Assembly (NCBI GenBank): GCA_003056425.1
Contig: PYVY01000007.1
Location: forward strand, 205,151 to 269,150
Origin: Alteromonas indica
GTDB lineage: Bacteria; Pseudomonadota; Gammaproteobacteria; Enterobacterales; Alteromonadaceae
DNA: 64,000 nt
Reading direction: 5' to 3'
Positions 50,906-60,354 of this stretch are shown here, in pieces. The translations under genes were made by a program, and so were the position numbers. Under the pieces are notes generated by a model that saw nothing but the letters and a program-made list of their open reading frames with translations, was not told where the DNA came from and did not search any database. The stretch's first letter is position 1, and each line of letters starts with the position of its first letter.

Positions 50906-51451
50906 ATGACCAATCCTGCCCGGCCGTGGTATCGGCGTTCGCTGGTTCGCTGGATTCGCGATATCGGCATTATCTGTCTGGTAATTTATGGTATCAGCCA
51001 ATGGCAAATGCGGGGAATGTTATCTACTGATGGCGATTCTGTCGCTTCAGTTACCTTTGTTAAAACCCTCAATGGTGAACCTTTCACTATTTCCCCTAAA
51101 ACCGGTAAGCGCACACTGATTTATTTTTTCGCGCCCTGGTGTGAAATCTGCAAATTAAGTATCAGTAATGTGGATTCGGTGGACACCGAACGGTTTCAGG
51201 TGTTCAGAGTAGCGCTTGATTACGACAACCCTAATGAGGTAAGAAAGTTTATTGAGAACACCGGGGTAACCGGCCGGGTTTACTTAGGCAACGAGCAACT
51301 TAAGTCTAACTTCCAGGTACAAGGGTATCCCTCGTATTATTTGCTGGACGAGCAATTTAATGTAATAGACCGCGCGCTGGGCTATTCAACCGCTGCCGGA
51401 CTTCGCGTGCGCACCTGGTTATCCGCCCCCGGCCCCGACACCCCCCATTAG
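50906..51451 (+). CDS. Membrane-anchored TlpA-like thioredoxin-fold protein
   Basis: A 181-residue protein with one N-terminal membrane helix (about 18-33) and a periplasmic thioredoxin fold. The redox motif is CEIC at 79-82 in FFAPWCEIC, and the cis-proline segment is GYPSYYLLDE near 145. Proteins of this type reduce or oxidise disulfides in periplasmic partners, for example in cytochrome c maturation or oxidative-stress repair. No cytochrome gene is nearby, so the partner is unknown. Single gene with AAGGGAA upstream of its ATG. Confidence 0.85.
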   Translation: MTNPARPWYRRSLVRWIRDIGIICLVIYGISQWQMRGMLSTDGDSVASVTFVKTLNGEPFTISPKTGKRTLIYFFAPWCEICKLSISNVDSVDTERFQVFRVALDYDNPNEVRKFIENTGVTGRVYLGNEQLKSNFQVQGYPSYYLLDEQFNVIDRALGYSTAAGLRVRTWLSAPGPDTPH

Positions 51452-51630
51452 TCACTCAACTGGCGCGGGGTGAGCAAATTGGTTAACAGATAGCCAACTG
51501 TCAGCAAAGTTGAACAAAATTGTAAATAAATTGCCCCACAGGCCGCGTGTTTACCGTGCAAAATATAGTATTGACTAAACACTGTGTGCTAAATTACCGC
51601 GCAAATTCCTTTCACCAAAAGTGATTAAAA

Positions 51631-52758
51631 ATGCATATCTCAAGTCAGTTTGACAGCGGTAATATTCGAATCATCAAAGCCGATTCCCCCGAAGACATTG
51701 TATTGGCGATTAACCCTGATAACCAATCTGAGTTTTATCAGTGGTTTCATTTTCGCTTATTCGGTGATGCATTTGAATCTCATCATATAAAAATTACCGA
51801 TTTAGCCAAATCTGCGTATCCGGACGGCTGGCAGGATTACGATGTCCTGGCCTCTTATGACCGCCAGAGCTGGTTTCGGGTAAGTAGCGAATTTGACGGC
51901 GATACGTTGTCTTTTGAATTTACCCCAGAACAACCCAGCGTTTATTTTGCTTACTTTATTCCGTATAGCTACGAGCGCCATCTTGATCTGATAGCAGACG
52001 CGCAAATGTTTTTAGATTGCGAACATAAGCTGTTGGGGCAAACCCTGGACGGGCGGGATATGTCTATGCTGGTAATCGGCCAACCCGGTGAAGGGAAAAA
52101 GAATATATGGATTACCGCCCGGCAGCATCCAGGTGAAACAATGGCGCAATGGTGTGCGGAAGGATTATTGTATCGCTTATTAGATGAAGAAGATGGACTG
52201 TCGCGCAAACTGTTGAACGATGCTGTGTTCTACATTATTCCAAACATGAATCCAGATGGCGCGGCACGGGGCCATTTACGCACCAACGCGGTGGGAACTA
52301 ACCTGAACCGCGAATGGGCCGCGCCCAGTGCTGAAAAGAGCCCGGAAGTCCTCTATGTGCTAAATGCCATGGACGAGATAGGCGTAGACATGTATCTTGA
52401 TCTGCACGGGGATGAAGCGCTGCCATACAACTTTGTTGCAGGCAGTGAAGGCATTCCCGCTTATTCGCCACGGTTGAAGGACCTGGAAGACACATTCAAA
52501 CAGACTCTGTTAGCAGTAACACCAGAGTTTCAGGATGAATATGGCTATCCAAAAGATAAACCTGGCGAAGCAAATCTTTCAGTGGCATCCAATGCGGTAG
52601 GGCAGCGCTTTGAGTGTCTGGCTTATACTTTTGAAATGCCATTTAAAGATAATGATGATTTGCCTGACCCGGTATTTGGCTGGTCAACCCAGCGTTGTCA
52701 GCAACTGGGAGAAGATCTGCTGGTAGCGATACGCGCCGTCCTGCCAAAACTACGATAA
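51631..52758 (+). CDS. M14-family zinc carboxypeptidase, cytosolic carboxypeptidase-like
   Basis: A 375-residue peptidase with an N-terminal beta-sandwich (about 1-115), as in the cytosolic carboxypeptidase branch, and an M14 catalytic domain. Zinc ligands are H166 and E169 (RQHPGET) and H259 (LDLHGDE); the catalytic base is E335 in TFEMPF. NPDGAARGHLRTN near 207 and NLNREW near 224 are the substrate-carboxylate and specificity segments. Without a signal peptide it should be cytosolic. Natural substrate unknown; related enzymes remove C-terminal acidic residues. Confidence 0.9.
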   Translation: MHISSQFDSGNIRIIKADSPEDIVLAINPDNQSEFYQWFHFRLFGDAFESHHIKITDLAKSAYPDGWQDYDVLASYDRQSWFRVSSEFDGDTLSFEFTPEQPSVYFAYFIPYSYERHLDLIADAQMFLDCEHKLLGQTLDGRDMSMLVIGQPGEGKKNIWITARQHPGETMAQWCAEGLLYRLLDEEDGLSRKLLNDAVFYIIPNMNPDGAARGHLRTNAVGTNLNREWAAPSAEKSPEVLYVLNAMDEIGVDMYLDLHGDEALPYNFVAGSEGIPAYSPRLKDLEDTFKQTLLAVTPEFQDEYGYPKDKPGEANLSVASNAVGQRFECLAYTFEMPFKDNDDLPDPVFGWSTQRCQQLGEDLLVAIRAVLPKLR

Positions 52759-52812
52759 TAATAAAAAGCGCATAACAACAAAAATATAACACGTATTGAA
52801 GGGGAACCAGTT

Positions 52813-54474
52813 TTGGAAGGGTTACATAATTTTCTTGTGTCGCTGGACGGCATATTGGGGGGCGCCTGGTGGTTTCCCTTTGTATTGCTGGGGGTAGGAT
52901 TCTTTTTTACTCTGTACTTAGGGTTTCCGCAAGTTCGCTATTTTATGCATGCCTGGAAAGTCGTGTTTGGTAAGTTTGACAAAGACGACGAACCCGGCGA
53001 TACCACGCACTTTAGAGCATTAACCACGGCGCTATCCGGCACGGTGGGAACGGGGAATATCAGTGGTGTTGCCTTCGCGCTTTACTTGGGCGGTCCGGCA
53101 GCGCTGTTCTGGATGTGGGCTACCGCATTTTTTGGCATGACAACCAAATTTGTGGAGGTGACGTTATCGCATAAGTATCGGGTCCAAACCGAAGACGGTA
53201 CCATGGCCGGTGGGCCTATGTATTATATGGACCGCCGCCTGAATATGAAGTGGCTGGCAGTGGCTTTTGCTATCGCAACGGTTATCAGCTCGTTCGGCAC
53301 CGGTAACTTGCCGCAAAGTAACGGTATTGCGCAAAGTATCGAGGCCACCTTTGGGTTTGAGCCGGTCATAGTGGGTAGCGTACTGGGTATTTTACTGGCC
53401 CTGGTAATTTTGGGCGGGATCCGTCGTATTGCAGCTTTTACCGCCCGGGTAGTGCCAGTAATGGCGGTTATATACCTGATTGGGGCATTGGCGGTGATCT
53501 TCGCTAACGTAGAGAATATCGGTCCTTCGTTTGCCGCTATAATTGGCGATGCCTTCAGTGGTACCGCCGCGATGGGCGGGTTTTTGGGCGCCTCGTTAGC
53601 TTATGCTTTCAATAAAGGTGTAAACCGCGGGTTGTTTTCCAACGAAGCCGGTCAGGGCTCAGCGCCAATAGCACATGCGGCAGCCAAAACCAAAGAACCC
53701 GCTTCCGAAGGTATGGTTTCGCTTCTTGAACCCTTCATTGATACCATTTTGATTTGTACCATCACCGGCTTGGTGATTTTGTCTTCTGGGGTGTGGAAAG
53801 AAAAGCATCAGAACCACTTTGACCGGTCGGACATGTATTACGTTGATGGGGTTTACGATGACAAAAATACAGAGGATGTTCAGAAGCTGTATAACTACCT
53901 AAATGATATTGATGGCCATACCATCAAGCCGTATACCGGTTCCATTACTGTAGTTAATGGTACAGCGGTCACCGGCGGATATACCCTGATCAACGCCCGT
54001 TCGGTGGCAGAGGATGTTACTTACACAGTGAACAACGAAGATGCCTTTAATGGTAATCTGAAGGTAGTAGACGGCAAACCAGTAAAAGAAAACCTTGATG
54101 TACATGGTAAATCGCTGGTGCATTCAGCCGCGCTGACCACGATCGCATTTACCCGTGGATATTTTGGCCATTGGGGCCAATATATTGTTTCGATAGGGTT
54201 GATGTTATTTGCGTTTTCTACGGCAATTGCGTGGTCTTACTATGGCGACCGGGCCATGACCTACCTGGCGGGGCCGCGTTCGGTTATGCCGTACCGGGTC
54301 ATTTATGTGGCCGGATTTATTTGGGCGTCGTTTTCAGATACCACGCTGGTCTGGGCTTTGTCGGCTGTCGCCATTGTGATTATGACACTGCCGAACCTGT
54401 TTGGTATATTACTGCTTAGCAAAGAAATGAAGCAGACGGTAAAAGACTACTGGGCGAACTTTAACCAAAAATAA
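52813..54474 (+). CDS. Alanine/glycine:cation symporter family (AGCS) protein with a large insertion
   Basis: Sodium- or proton-coupled amino acid symporter of the inner membrane. The 553-residue protein has the AGCS marks [16 protein letters not shown] near residue 75, [11 protein letters not shown] near 135 and [21 protein letters not shown] near 275. A TTG start is used, with GAAGGGG eight bases upstream. The protein is longer than the usual 450-500 residues because of a hydrophilic insertion of about 100 residues (about 337-437, rich in Asp, Asn, Thr and Val) between two membrane segments. Substrate probably Ala or Gly, not provable here. Confidence 0.9.
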   Translation: MEGLHNFLVSLDGILGGAWWFPFVLLGVGFFFTLYLGFPQVRYFMHAWKVVFGKFDKDDEPGDTTHFRALTTALSGTVGTGNISGVAFALYLGGPAALFWMWATAFFGMTTKFVEVTLSHKYRVQTEDGTMAGGPMYYMDRRLNMKWLAVAFAIATVISSFGTGNLPQSNGIAQSIEATFGFEPVIVGSVLGILLALVILGGIRRIAAFTARVVPVMAVIYLIGALAVIFANVENIGPSFAAIIGDAFSGTAAMGGFLGASLAYAFNKGVNRGLFSNEAGQGSAPIAHAAAKTKEPASEGMVSLLEPFIDTILICTITGLVILSSGVWKEKHQNHFDRSDMYYVDGVYDDKNTEDVQKLYNYLNDIDGHTIKPYTGSITVVNGTAVTGGYTLINARSVAEDVTYTVNNEDAFNGNLKVVDGKPVKENLDVHGKSLVHSAALTTIAFTRGYFGHWGQYIVSIGLMLFAFSTAIAWSYYGDRAMTYLAGPRSVMPYRVIYVAGFIWASFSDTTLVWALSAVAIVIMTLPNLFGILLLSKEMKQTVKDYWANFNQK

Positions 54475-54598
54475 GCCCACCAACTGCGTATTGTACGAAA
54501 AACAAGGATGTTTTGCGTTTCGTACAGTGCGCATTTTTGTATGTCATCCGCGTGACCACCTCAGCTGCTTCCCACTAAAACGATTTTTCGGAGTTCCA

Positions 54599-54928
54599 AT
54601 GGCACTGATAGATTGCCCATCGTGCAATAAAAAGATTTCAGACAAGGCAGACAGTTGTCCGCATTGTGGTTTTGCGCTGGCAGAAGCGTCATCTGAAGAT
54701 ATTCTGCGTAAACAGCAATTAACTAAATTCAAGAAACTTCACAGTATTCAGAACCAATCTATGCTGGCAATGTTAATGTTCGTTGCCGGTTTTGGCTTTA
54801 TGTATTGGGGCGGCGCCAGTAAAGGAGATTTGCAATACAATCTGGCGATACTGGCCTCTATTTTAGGGTTTGTTTGGTACATTGTTAATCGGGTTCGTAT
54901 TCTTATTATTAAGCGTTTTTCATCATGA
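54599..54928 (+). CDS. Zinc-ribbon membrane protein
   Basis: A 109-residue protein with an N-terminal zinc ribbon (CPSC at residues 6-9 and CPHC at 19-22) and two C-terminal hydrophobic helices (about 53-72 and 80-98). The start is set at MALIDCPSC because CGGAG lies eight bases upstream and the ribbon begins there. Its function is unknown. The stop overlaps the yeaC start by four bases, making it the first gene of a coupled four-gene operon. Confidence 0.8.
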   Translation: MALIDCPSCNKKISDKADSCPHCGFALAEASSEDILRKQQLTKFKKLHSIQNQSMLAMLMFVAGFGFMYWGGASKGDLQYNLAILASILGFVWYIVNRVRILIIKRFSS

Positions 54929-55218
54929 ATATAGAAACATTGCTGGCCGCAATGACGCCAGAAGTTTATACCCGTTTGCGCCAGGCCGTGGAAACGGGTA
55001 AATGGCTGGACGGCACCACATTAACTGAAGAGCAGCGTGAAAGCTGTATGCAGGCTGTGCTGCTGTACCAGTCGAAAATAGAAAAGTCGACCGAACACAT
55101 GACGGTGAATGAGCAGGGTGAAATTGTGCATAAAAGTAAACGGGATTTCCAACAATCACTGGAACCAGAAAATTCAGCTGACAACGAAATAGCGCGGTTT
55201 AGACAGGATGATATTTAA
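54925..55218 (+). CDS. yeaC: DUF1315 family protein YeaC
   Basis: A 97-residue protein of unknown function with the DUF1315 pattern: MTPEVYTRLRQAVETGKW at the N-terminus, LTEEQRESCMQAVLLYQ in the middle and EHMTVNEQGEIVHKSK near the end. E. coli YeaC is similar in length (90). It overlaps the zinc-ribbon gene before it by 4 bases and the DUF349 gene after it by 11 bases, so translation of all three is coupled. Confidence 0.85.
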   Translation: MNIETLLAAMTPEVYTRLRQAVETGKWLDGTTLTEEQRESCMQAVLLYQSKIEKSTEHMTVNEQGEIVHKSKRDFQQSLEPENSADNEIARFRQDDI

Positions 55219-58054
55219 ACGTTTATTTACTCCTGCCCATACCAGTAGCGATCCGGCTGTACGTAAAGCTGCGATAGACAAGCTGTCGGCAGACAAACAA
55301 CAAGACAAAGCGATACTTCATGAACTGGCATTTAACGATGAAAGTGCTGAGGTTACCCTGGCTGCTTTACACAAGCTGGACTCCTTTGTGCTGTGGCAAA
55401 AAAGCACCCAGATAACCCGGCATGAACAGGTTCAGCGTAGCGCCCGCCAGTATGTTGAAACGGCAGTTTTACAAGACACCCACCCCGCGTTGTCGGCCCG
55501 GGAGCGGTTTGATTACCTGCTGGAAACTGCTACGCCTGAACTGGTGAAGGCCGCGCTGCTAAAACCGCTAAGCGGGCTGGATAATTCACAACGGTTACAG
55601 TTGCTGGATAAAGTAGGCCGTGAAGATGTAACCCTCGAGGTGTATCAGCAGGTGGCAGATGTCGCGTTGCGTGAGCAGATTATTGCACGCACCGACAGCC
55701 AGGCTCTGCTGGAAAAACTGGCTAAGAAAGAAACTGCCGCGGAGCTTGAGCAGCAATTGCAAAAGAAACTCGATAGTTTCGCCGAGGCGGCCAAAATGCC
55801 TGCTCTGGTAAATAAAGAGGTAACACTACTGTTGGCTAAGCTGAAAGCGTTACTTGAGCGGGGGCGCTATGAAGATGTGTTACAGCGTTACGAACAGCTC
55901 GAGGCACAATATGCAGCCTTGTCACAACAACTGCACTGGCTAGATAGTGAGGCTCAGGCCATAGTTCGGGAAAAACATAATACGTTGCAGGCACAGGCCC
56001 AGCGTCACCTTGCCAGGCTTAAGCCGCAGTGGGAAGCATCCAAAGCGGCCGAGGCGCAGCTACGGCAATACAGTTCTGCACAGTCTGCGCGAGAGCAGGC
56101 CAATACGGCGGTGCACTCGCTGTATGCTGGCAATGTTGAGGCTATTACACTGGACCAGGTTAGTCAGGCTCAAACCAGCGTAAATACGTTTGGCGAATCG
56201 TTAGACGCACTGATAAAAAACGATTCGGCAGCGGCGCCAGACACTGGTAAAGGTAGCGCAACTATCGAACAAATGCAGCGAGAATTGGCAATACTGCGCA
56301 ATAAGGTTGAGCAATTCGGTGAGCAACAACAATTGAGCGAACAGTTAGCTCAACTACTGGTTCAGGCCGGCGAAGAGCCGGAAACAGATATTGATATCGT
56401 TGAATATCGAAAAAACCTTACCCAGCAATGGCAATCACTGAGTAAACGTTTGTATGTGGTTCCAGCACCACTGAAACAGCAGTGGCGTGATATTTCTGGG
56501 CAGTGGAAAGCGCAGGAACAGGCTCGACGTCAGCAAAGTGAGCAAGCGTTAAAGGCGTGTCGCCGCCAACTCAATATTGTAGACAATATGATTGAGCAAG
56601 GTAAGTTTCGCGCCGCAATGGCCCGCTATAGTCAATTGGCAAAAGATTATGCCGCATTGGACGACAGCGACAAAGCACGGCTAGCCAGACGATTTGATAC
56701 TACCCGTGAACAGATTGAACGGCTGGAAGGTTGGCAGCACTACCTGGCTGCGCCACGTAAGCCAGAATTACTCGAGCAAGCCAGACAGCTTGCTACCGAG
56801 CCTGCTGATGATATTGGCCAACGGGCAGGTACGATTAAAAGGTTACGTCAACAATGGCAAAGCCTGACCCATCCTGGCGAGAAGTCTGACAGCCACCAGG
56901 CGTTTAATGAGGCGCTGGAACAGGCGTTTGCTCCATGTCGCGAATTTTATGCTGAGCAAGATAAGTTACGCGCCCAGGCACGTAGCCATCGCTTGGCCCT
57001 GATTGAACAAGTTGGCTCGCTTGATGCCGCATCAATGCCGGTGCAGGCATTGCAACGAGAGATGGAAAGCTTGAAACAGGCGTGGCGAAACGCCGGCCAG
57101 GTAGACAAACAAGATTATGACACGCTAAAGCAGCAGTGGGATGATGCGTTGGCAACGCCTGCGGCCCGAATCAGCGAATGGCATCAGCAAAATCGGTTAC
57201 AAAAGCAGGCGTTGATTGAACAGGCGCAAAGCTTGTTGGAGCATGATATTGATGAACAATCTGCCAGTACCGCGCAAGCATTGCAGCAGCAATGGAAAAC
57301 TATCGGACACGCTGGACGACGTCAGGAAAGCCGGTTATGGACCACCTTTAAAAGCATCAACGATAGTGTGTTTGCTAAACTGAAAGAAACCAACGCTGCA
57401 CAACGCAATGCCACGGATGAAGCCGGAGCAAAGATGGTAGCGCAGGCGGAGCAGTTCTTAACCGATTTGACCCCAGACACCTTAGCTGAAGTTCGCGTGG
57501 GTGCAGCGGTGTTGCAGACGCAGGCTAAGAAGTTGCAGAGCCAGAGTGCCCACAAAGTGTTTAAAGCACTGCGGCGCGTACAAAATGCAGTCAGCGAGCT
57601 GGAGCAAGCTCGTCAGCATGAGTTAGCGGCTGCACAATACCGCGCGTTGTTAAAGGCAGTAGATCAATATACCGATAGTGAGGAGTCGGTTAGCACGCAG
57701 ATTGACAGCACTATATGGGATGCTCTGGGGCGTTCTCATCAGCAGGCACTGTTAGTTAATAGCACCGATAAAGATCGGGCCTGGTATACCACCAAATTGG
57801 AAATATTGGCGGAGTTACCAACGCCGGCAGAGCACGCCTCCTTGCGCCAGGATATACAATTGGCCATGATGATGGCTAAGCTGGAACAGGGCGAAGAGAC
57901 CAGCATTGAAGAGGCTATATGTCAGTGGCTGTCGTGTGGCCCGGTAACTTCACAGCAAACGGCACTTAAAACGCGCTTTAGCGAGGTTATTACCCAGCTT
58001 TACATTGCCGGCGCGCCGTCAGATGAGGATATAGCCGATGAAAATTCAGATTGA
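55208..58054 (+). CDS. DUF349 domain-containing protein
   Basis: A 948-residue, almost wholly alpha-helical protein rich in Gln, Ala, Arg and Leu, with repeated DUF349-type units marked by spaced Trp residues (WQSLSKRL, WRDISGQWK, WRNAGQVD, WKTIGHAGRRQE). An N-terminal HEAT-like part (to about residue 150) precedes them. No enzyme motif or membrane segment is present, so it should be a cytosolic scaffold-like protein of unknown function. It overlaps yeaC at its start by 11 bases and the 72-residue gene at its end by 17 bases. Confidence 0.88.
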   Translation: MIFKRLFTPAHTSSDPAVRKAAIDKLSADKQQDKAILHELAFNDESAEVTLAALHKLDSFVLWQKSTQITRHEQVQRSARQYVETAVLQDTHPALSARERFDYLLETATPELVKAALLKPLSGLDNSQRLQLLDKVGREDVTLEVYQQVADVALREQIIARTDSQALLEKLAKKETAAELEQQLQKKLDSFAEAAKMPALVNKEVTLLLAKLKALLERGRYEDVLQRYEQLEAQYAALSQQLHWLDSEAQAIVREKHNTLQAQAQRHLARLKPQWEASKAAEAQLRQYSSAQSAREQANTAVHSLYAGNVEAITLDQVSQAQTSVNTFGESLDALIKNDSAAAPDTGKGSATIEQMQRELAILRNKVEQFGEQQQLSEQLAQLLVQAGEEPETDIDIVEYRKNLTQQWQSLSKRLYVVPAPLKQQWRDISGQWKAQEQARRQQSEQALKACRRQLNIVDNMIEQGKFRAAMARYSQLAKDYAALDDSDKARLARRFDTTREQIERLEGWQHYLAAPRKPELLEQARQLATEPADDIGQRAGTIKRLRQQWQSLTHPGEKSDSHQAFNEALEQAFAPCREFYAEQDKLRAQARSHRLALIEQVGSLDAASMPVQALQREMESLKQAWRNAGQVDKQDYDTLKQQWDDALATPAARISEWHQQNRLQKQALIEQAQSLLEHDIDEQSASTAQALQQQWKTIGHAGRRQESRLWTTFKSINDSVFAKLKETNAAQRNATDEAGAKMVAQAEQFLTDLTPDTLAEVRVGAAVLQTQAKKLQSQSAHKVFKALRRVQNAVSELEQARQHELAAAQYRALLKAVDQYTDSEESVSTQIDSTIWDALGRSHQQALLVNSTDKDRAWYTTKLEILAELPTPAEHASLRQDIQLAMMMAKLEQGEETSIEEAICQWLSCGPVTSQQTALKTRFSEVITQLYIAGAPSDEDIADENSD

Positions 58055-58256
58055 GTATCAGTTTGAAAACGAACAACGGGCTTATCGGTTTCTTAACACG
58101 GCGACCCACTTTGAGGCACAGGCGTTACGCGTAAAGCTTGGCCGTAGTAATCACCACGTTAAGGTGTCGTACGAATACGTGGATGGAGAATTTGATACTA
58201 CAGCTTCGCGAATGGACGATCTGGCCAGAGAGCTGGAAGGCGAAGAAGTAAAATAA
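58038..58256 (+). CDS. Small conserved-looking protein of unknown function
   Basis: A 72-residue acidic protein (EYQFENEQRAYRFLNT..., then YEYVDGEFDTTASRMD and ELEGEEVK). No known domain recognised. It overlaps the end of the DUF349 gene by 17 bases and sits right before a terminator, so it is the last member of that operon. Good codon structure, an ATG with GAGGAT upstream and the tight coupling support a real gene. Confidence 0.7.
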   Translation: MKIQIEYQFENEQRAYRFLNTATHFEAQALRVKLGRSNHHVKVSYEYVDGEFDTTASRMDDLARELEGEEVK

Positions 58257-58286
58257 CTAAAAAACCCGGCATGAGCCGGGTTTTTT
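58257..58286. terminator. Bidirectional terminator between the DUF349 operon and DUF2797
   Basis: AAAACCCGGC and GCCGGGTTTT pair around ATGA, with T-runs after it on both strands. Confidence 0.9.
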
Positions 58287-58309
58287 ATGGCTAGATTAAT
58301 AAGTCGTAC

Positions 58310-59158
58310 CTAACACGTCACTTCTAACTCATAGCCGGCATACTTACGCATATTGATGACCCGATCGTCATCCAGTAACAAATATTGGCCTTTAATGCCC
58401 AGTAAAGTTCCGCTAAAGCTGGGTGTTTTATCCAGGTTAATAGACTTAATTTTTACCGGATATTGGTTCACCGGATACTGAATAGAAACACATTCACTGT
58501 CTATCTCAGTGATTGCCTGCAGACCTTTTTCCTGGCGCAGCGCGTCAAGCTGCGGGCCTATTGCCTGTAATAATTCTTCCTTCTTAGCATACAGGTCTTG
58601 TGGCTCAGGCTGAGCTTTTAACATTGTTCGCCAGTTGGTTTTATCTGCAATATAATCCTTACACAATGTTTCGACCAGGCCGCTGGTTAAACGGTTAGGC
58701 ACCCTAAGCATCACTACAGCCTGACTTGCGCCCTGATCTATCCAACGGCTTGAGACCTTATCCTGCACATGGCGGGTTATACCCACTTTAACATTGCCGG
58801 TATTAGCCAAATATACAAAATGGTCATCCATACAGTTGCGCTCTCCCCATTCGGGTTCCCGGCAAGTGCCTTCGTGATAGTGGCACAACTCAGGTTTTAT
58901 AATGCAGCTGTCACACTGAGCCAGTCTCGTTAAGCAGGGATAACAGTAACCCTGATTGAAGCTCTTCTTAGTCACCCGACCGCAGTGTACGCAATTAATG
59001 GTTCCAGTATGCGCCATGTCAATTTGCTGCCCGATTAGCGCATTCATATCGATAGTACGCTCGCCCACCGGTAGGGTATATTTAACGTGGTTTGTCTCAC
59101 CGGCCGCGCTAACGTGCATTTTACGTATATTGCCGGTTAGCGTTGTTCTCTCAGTCAC
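58310..59158 (-). CDS. DUF2797 family protein
   Basis: A 282-residue protein of the DUF2797 family. The N-terminal part has a beta-rich segment (about 1-50), then a cysteine-rich region with CVHCGR, CYPC and CDSC pairs (about 56-88) expected to bind metal, followed by a GIY-YIG-like region VYLANTGNVKVGITR near 120. The function is not established. Its start overlaps the ansA stop by eight bases on the same strand, so the two are coupled. Confidence 0.85.
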   Translation of the reverse strand: MTERTTLTGNIRKMHVSAAGETNHVKYTLPVGERTIDMNALIGQQIDMAHTGTINCVHCGRVTKKSFNQGYCYPCLTRLAQCDSCIIKPELCHYHEGTCREPEWGERNCMDDHFVYLANTGNVKVGITRHVQDKVSSRWIDQGASQAVVMLRVPNRLTSGLVETLCKDYIADKTNWRTMLKAQPEPQDLYAKKEELLQAIGPQLDALRQEKGLQAITEIDSECVSIQYPVNQYPVKIKSINLDKTPSFSGTLLGIKGQYLLLDDDRVINMRKYAGYELEVTC

Positions 59159-60170
59159 TCATTTCTCCACGAAGGTTCTGGGTTAGCAGGTGTTTAAGCT
59201 GCTCGAAAGGTAGTTGTTTACTTAATAAATAGTGAAGCTTGGCGAGGGCCGCTTCGGGCGTCATATCGCTGCCGGGCAATACCCCAGCTTCTGCCAGCCC
59301 GTGGCCGGTAGCGTAGCCGCTCATATTGACTCTACCGCGTAAACACTGGGTACAATTTAATACTGGGATTTGCTTCTCTGCAGCCCGCTTAAGTTGAGCG
59401 AGTAAGTCCGGATGCTGCGGCGCATTGCCCACGCCGTAACTAAGCAAAATTAACGCATTAACAGGTTGTTGAAGGGTGTTTTCAAGCACCTGAGACGAGA
59501 TACCAGGATACAGGCTTACCAGTCCTATCGGTTGGGCGGTAACATTACTCACCTGCATCGGCTGGGTTTTCGCCATGATGGCATCAGGAGCCAGCTTACC
59601 GGCGTTAAGTCGGATATTGATACCGGCTTCAAGTAGTGGCGCGAAGTTTGGAGAGTCAAAAGCACTGAAGCCATCAGCATCAACCTTACGGCTACGGTTA
59701 CCACGCAGTAATCGATTATTAAAAAATAAACCTACTTCAGCAATTGGATAATTAGCGGCCACATATAATGCATTTAGCAGATTGACCTGGCCGTCAGATC
59801 GTAATTCCGCTAAAGGTATCTGGGAGCCGGTCACAATGACCGGTTTCGACAGATTCTCTAACATAAAACTTAACGCAGAGGCAGTGTACGACATGGTATC
59901 GGTACCATGAAGGATAATGAATCCATCGTATTTATCGTAATGAGCAGCGATGTCATCTGCGATGAGTTGCCAGTCAGCCGGCTTCATATCAGACGAATCT
60001 ATTAAATTGTCGTATTCATGAAGGGTATACAACGGCATTTCCGGGCGGTGAAACTCAGGCATTTTTGCCAAGGTATCGGCCAGGAAGCCAGAGGCCGGAA
60101 CGTAGCCCTGGGATGATGGTTTCATTCCAATTGTGCCGCCGGTATAGGCGATGTATATGTGTTTACGCAT
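59151..60170 (-). CDS. ansA: L-asparaginase I
   Basis: Cytosolic asparaginase converting asparagine to aspartate and ammonia. The 339 residues (E. coli AnsA 338) include the first catalytic Thr in AYTGGTIGM (T10) and the second motif HGTDTMSYTASAL (T90, D91). No signal peptide is present, which separates it from periplasmic type II. First gene of ansA-DUF2797, divergent from the methyltransferase operon with 184 bases between. Confidence 0.95.
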   Translation of the reverse strand: MRKHIYIAYTGGTIGMKPSSQGYVPASGFLADTLAKMPEFHRPEMPLYTLHEYDNLIDSSDMKPADWQLIADDIAAHYDKYDGFIILHGTDTMSYTASALSFMLENLSKPVIVTGSQIPLAELRSDGQVNLLNALYVAANYPIAEVGLFFNNRLLRGNRSRKVDADGFSAFDSPNFAPLLEAGINIRLNAGKLAPDAIMAKTQPMQVSNVTAQPIGLVSLYPGISSQVLENTLQQPVNALILLSYGVGNAPQHPDLLAQLKRAAEKQIPVLNCTQCLRGRVNMSGYATGHGLAEAGVLPGSDMTPEAALAKLHYLLSKQLPFEQLKHLLTQNLRGEMSD

Positions 60171-60354
60171 GCGAACTTCATCAGCAAATAATGTGGTGAT
60201 ATTGTAACAAGGTTAAAGGCGATGTCATCTTTAACCCCGCTTTACCTGGCGGGGAACTTAATATTAAAGAGCTAAATAGCGGTTAATTAAGACTTGCGGA
60301 TGATAATGAGCAAGGCATAATTATCGCCTTCTTATAAAAAAATAATAATATACG

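Noticed and set aside
55473..55484. AAGACACCCACC inside the DUF349 gene, identical to the repeat core
   Set aside because: It lies in a coding sequence where it encodes QDTHP in frame, without flanking repeat sequence; likely chance. Similar GACACCCAC strings at 62739 and 62931 in the GGDEF gene are also coding.
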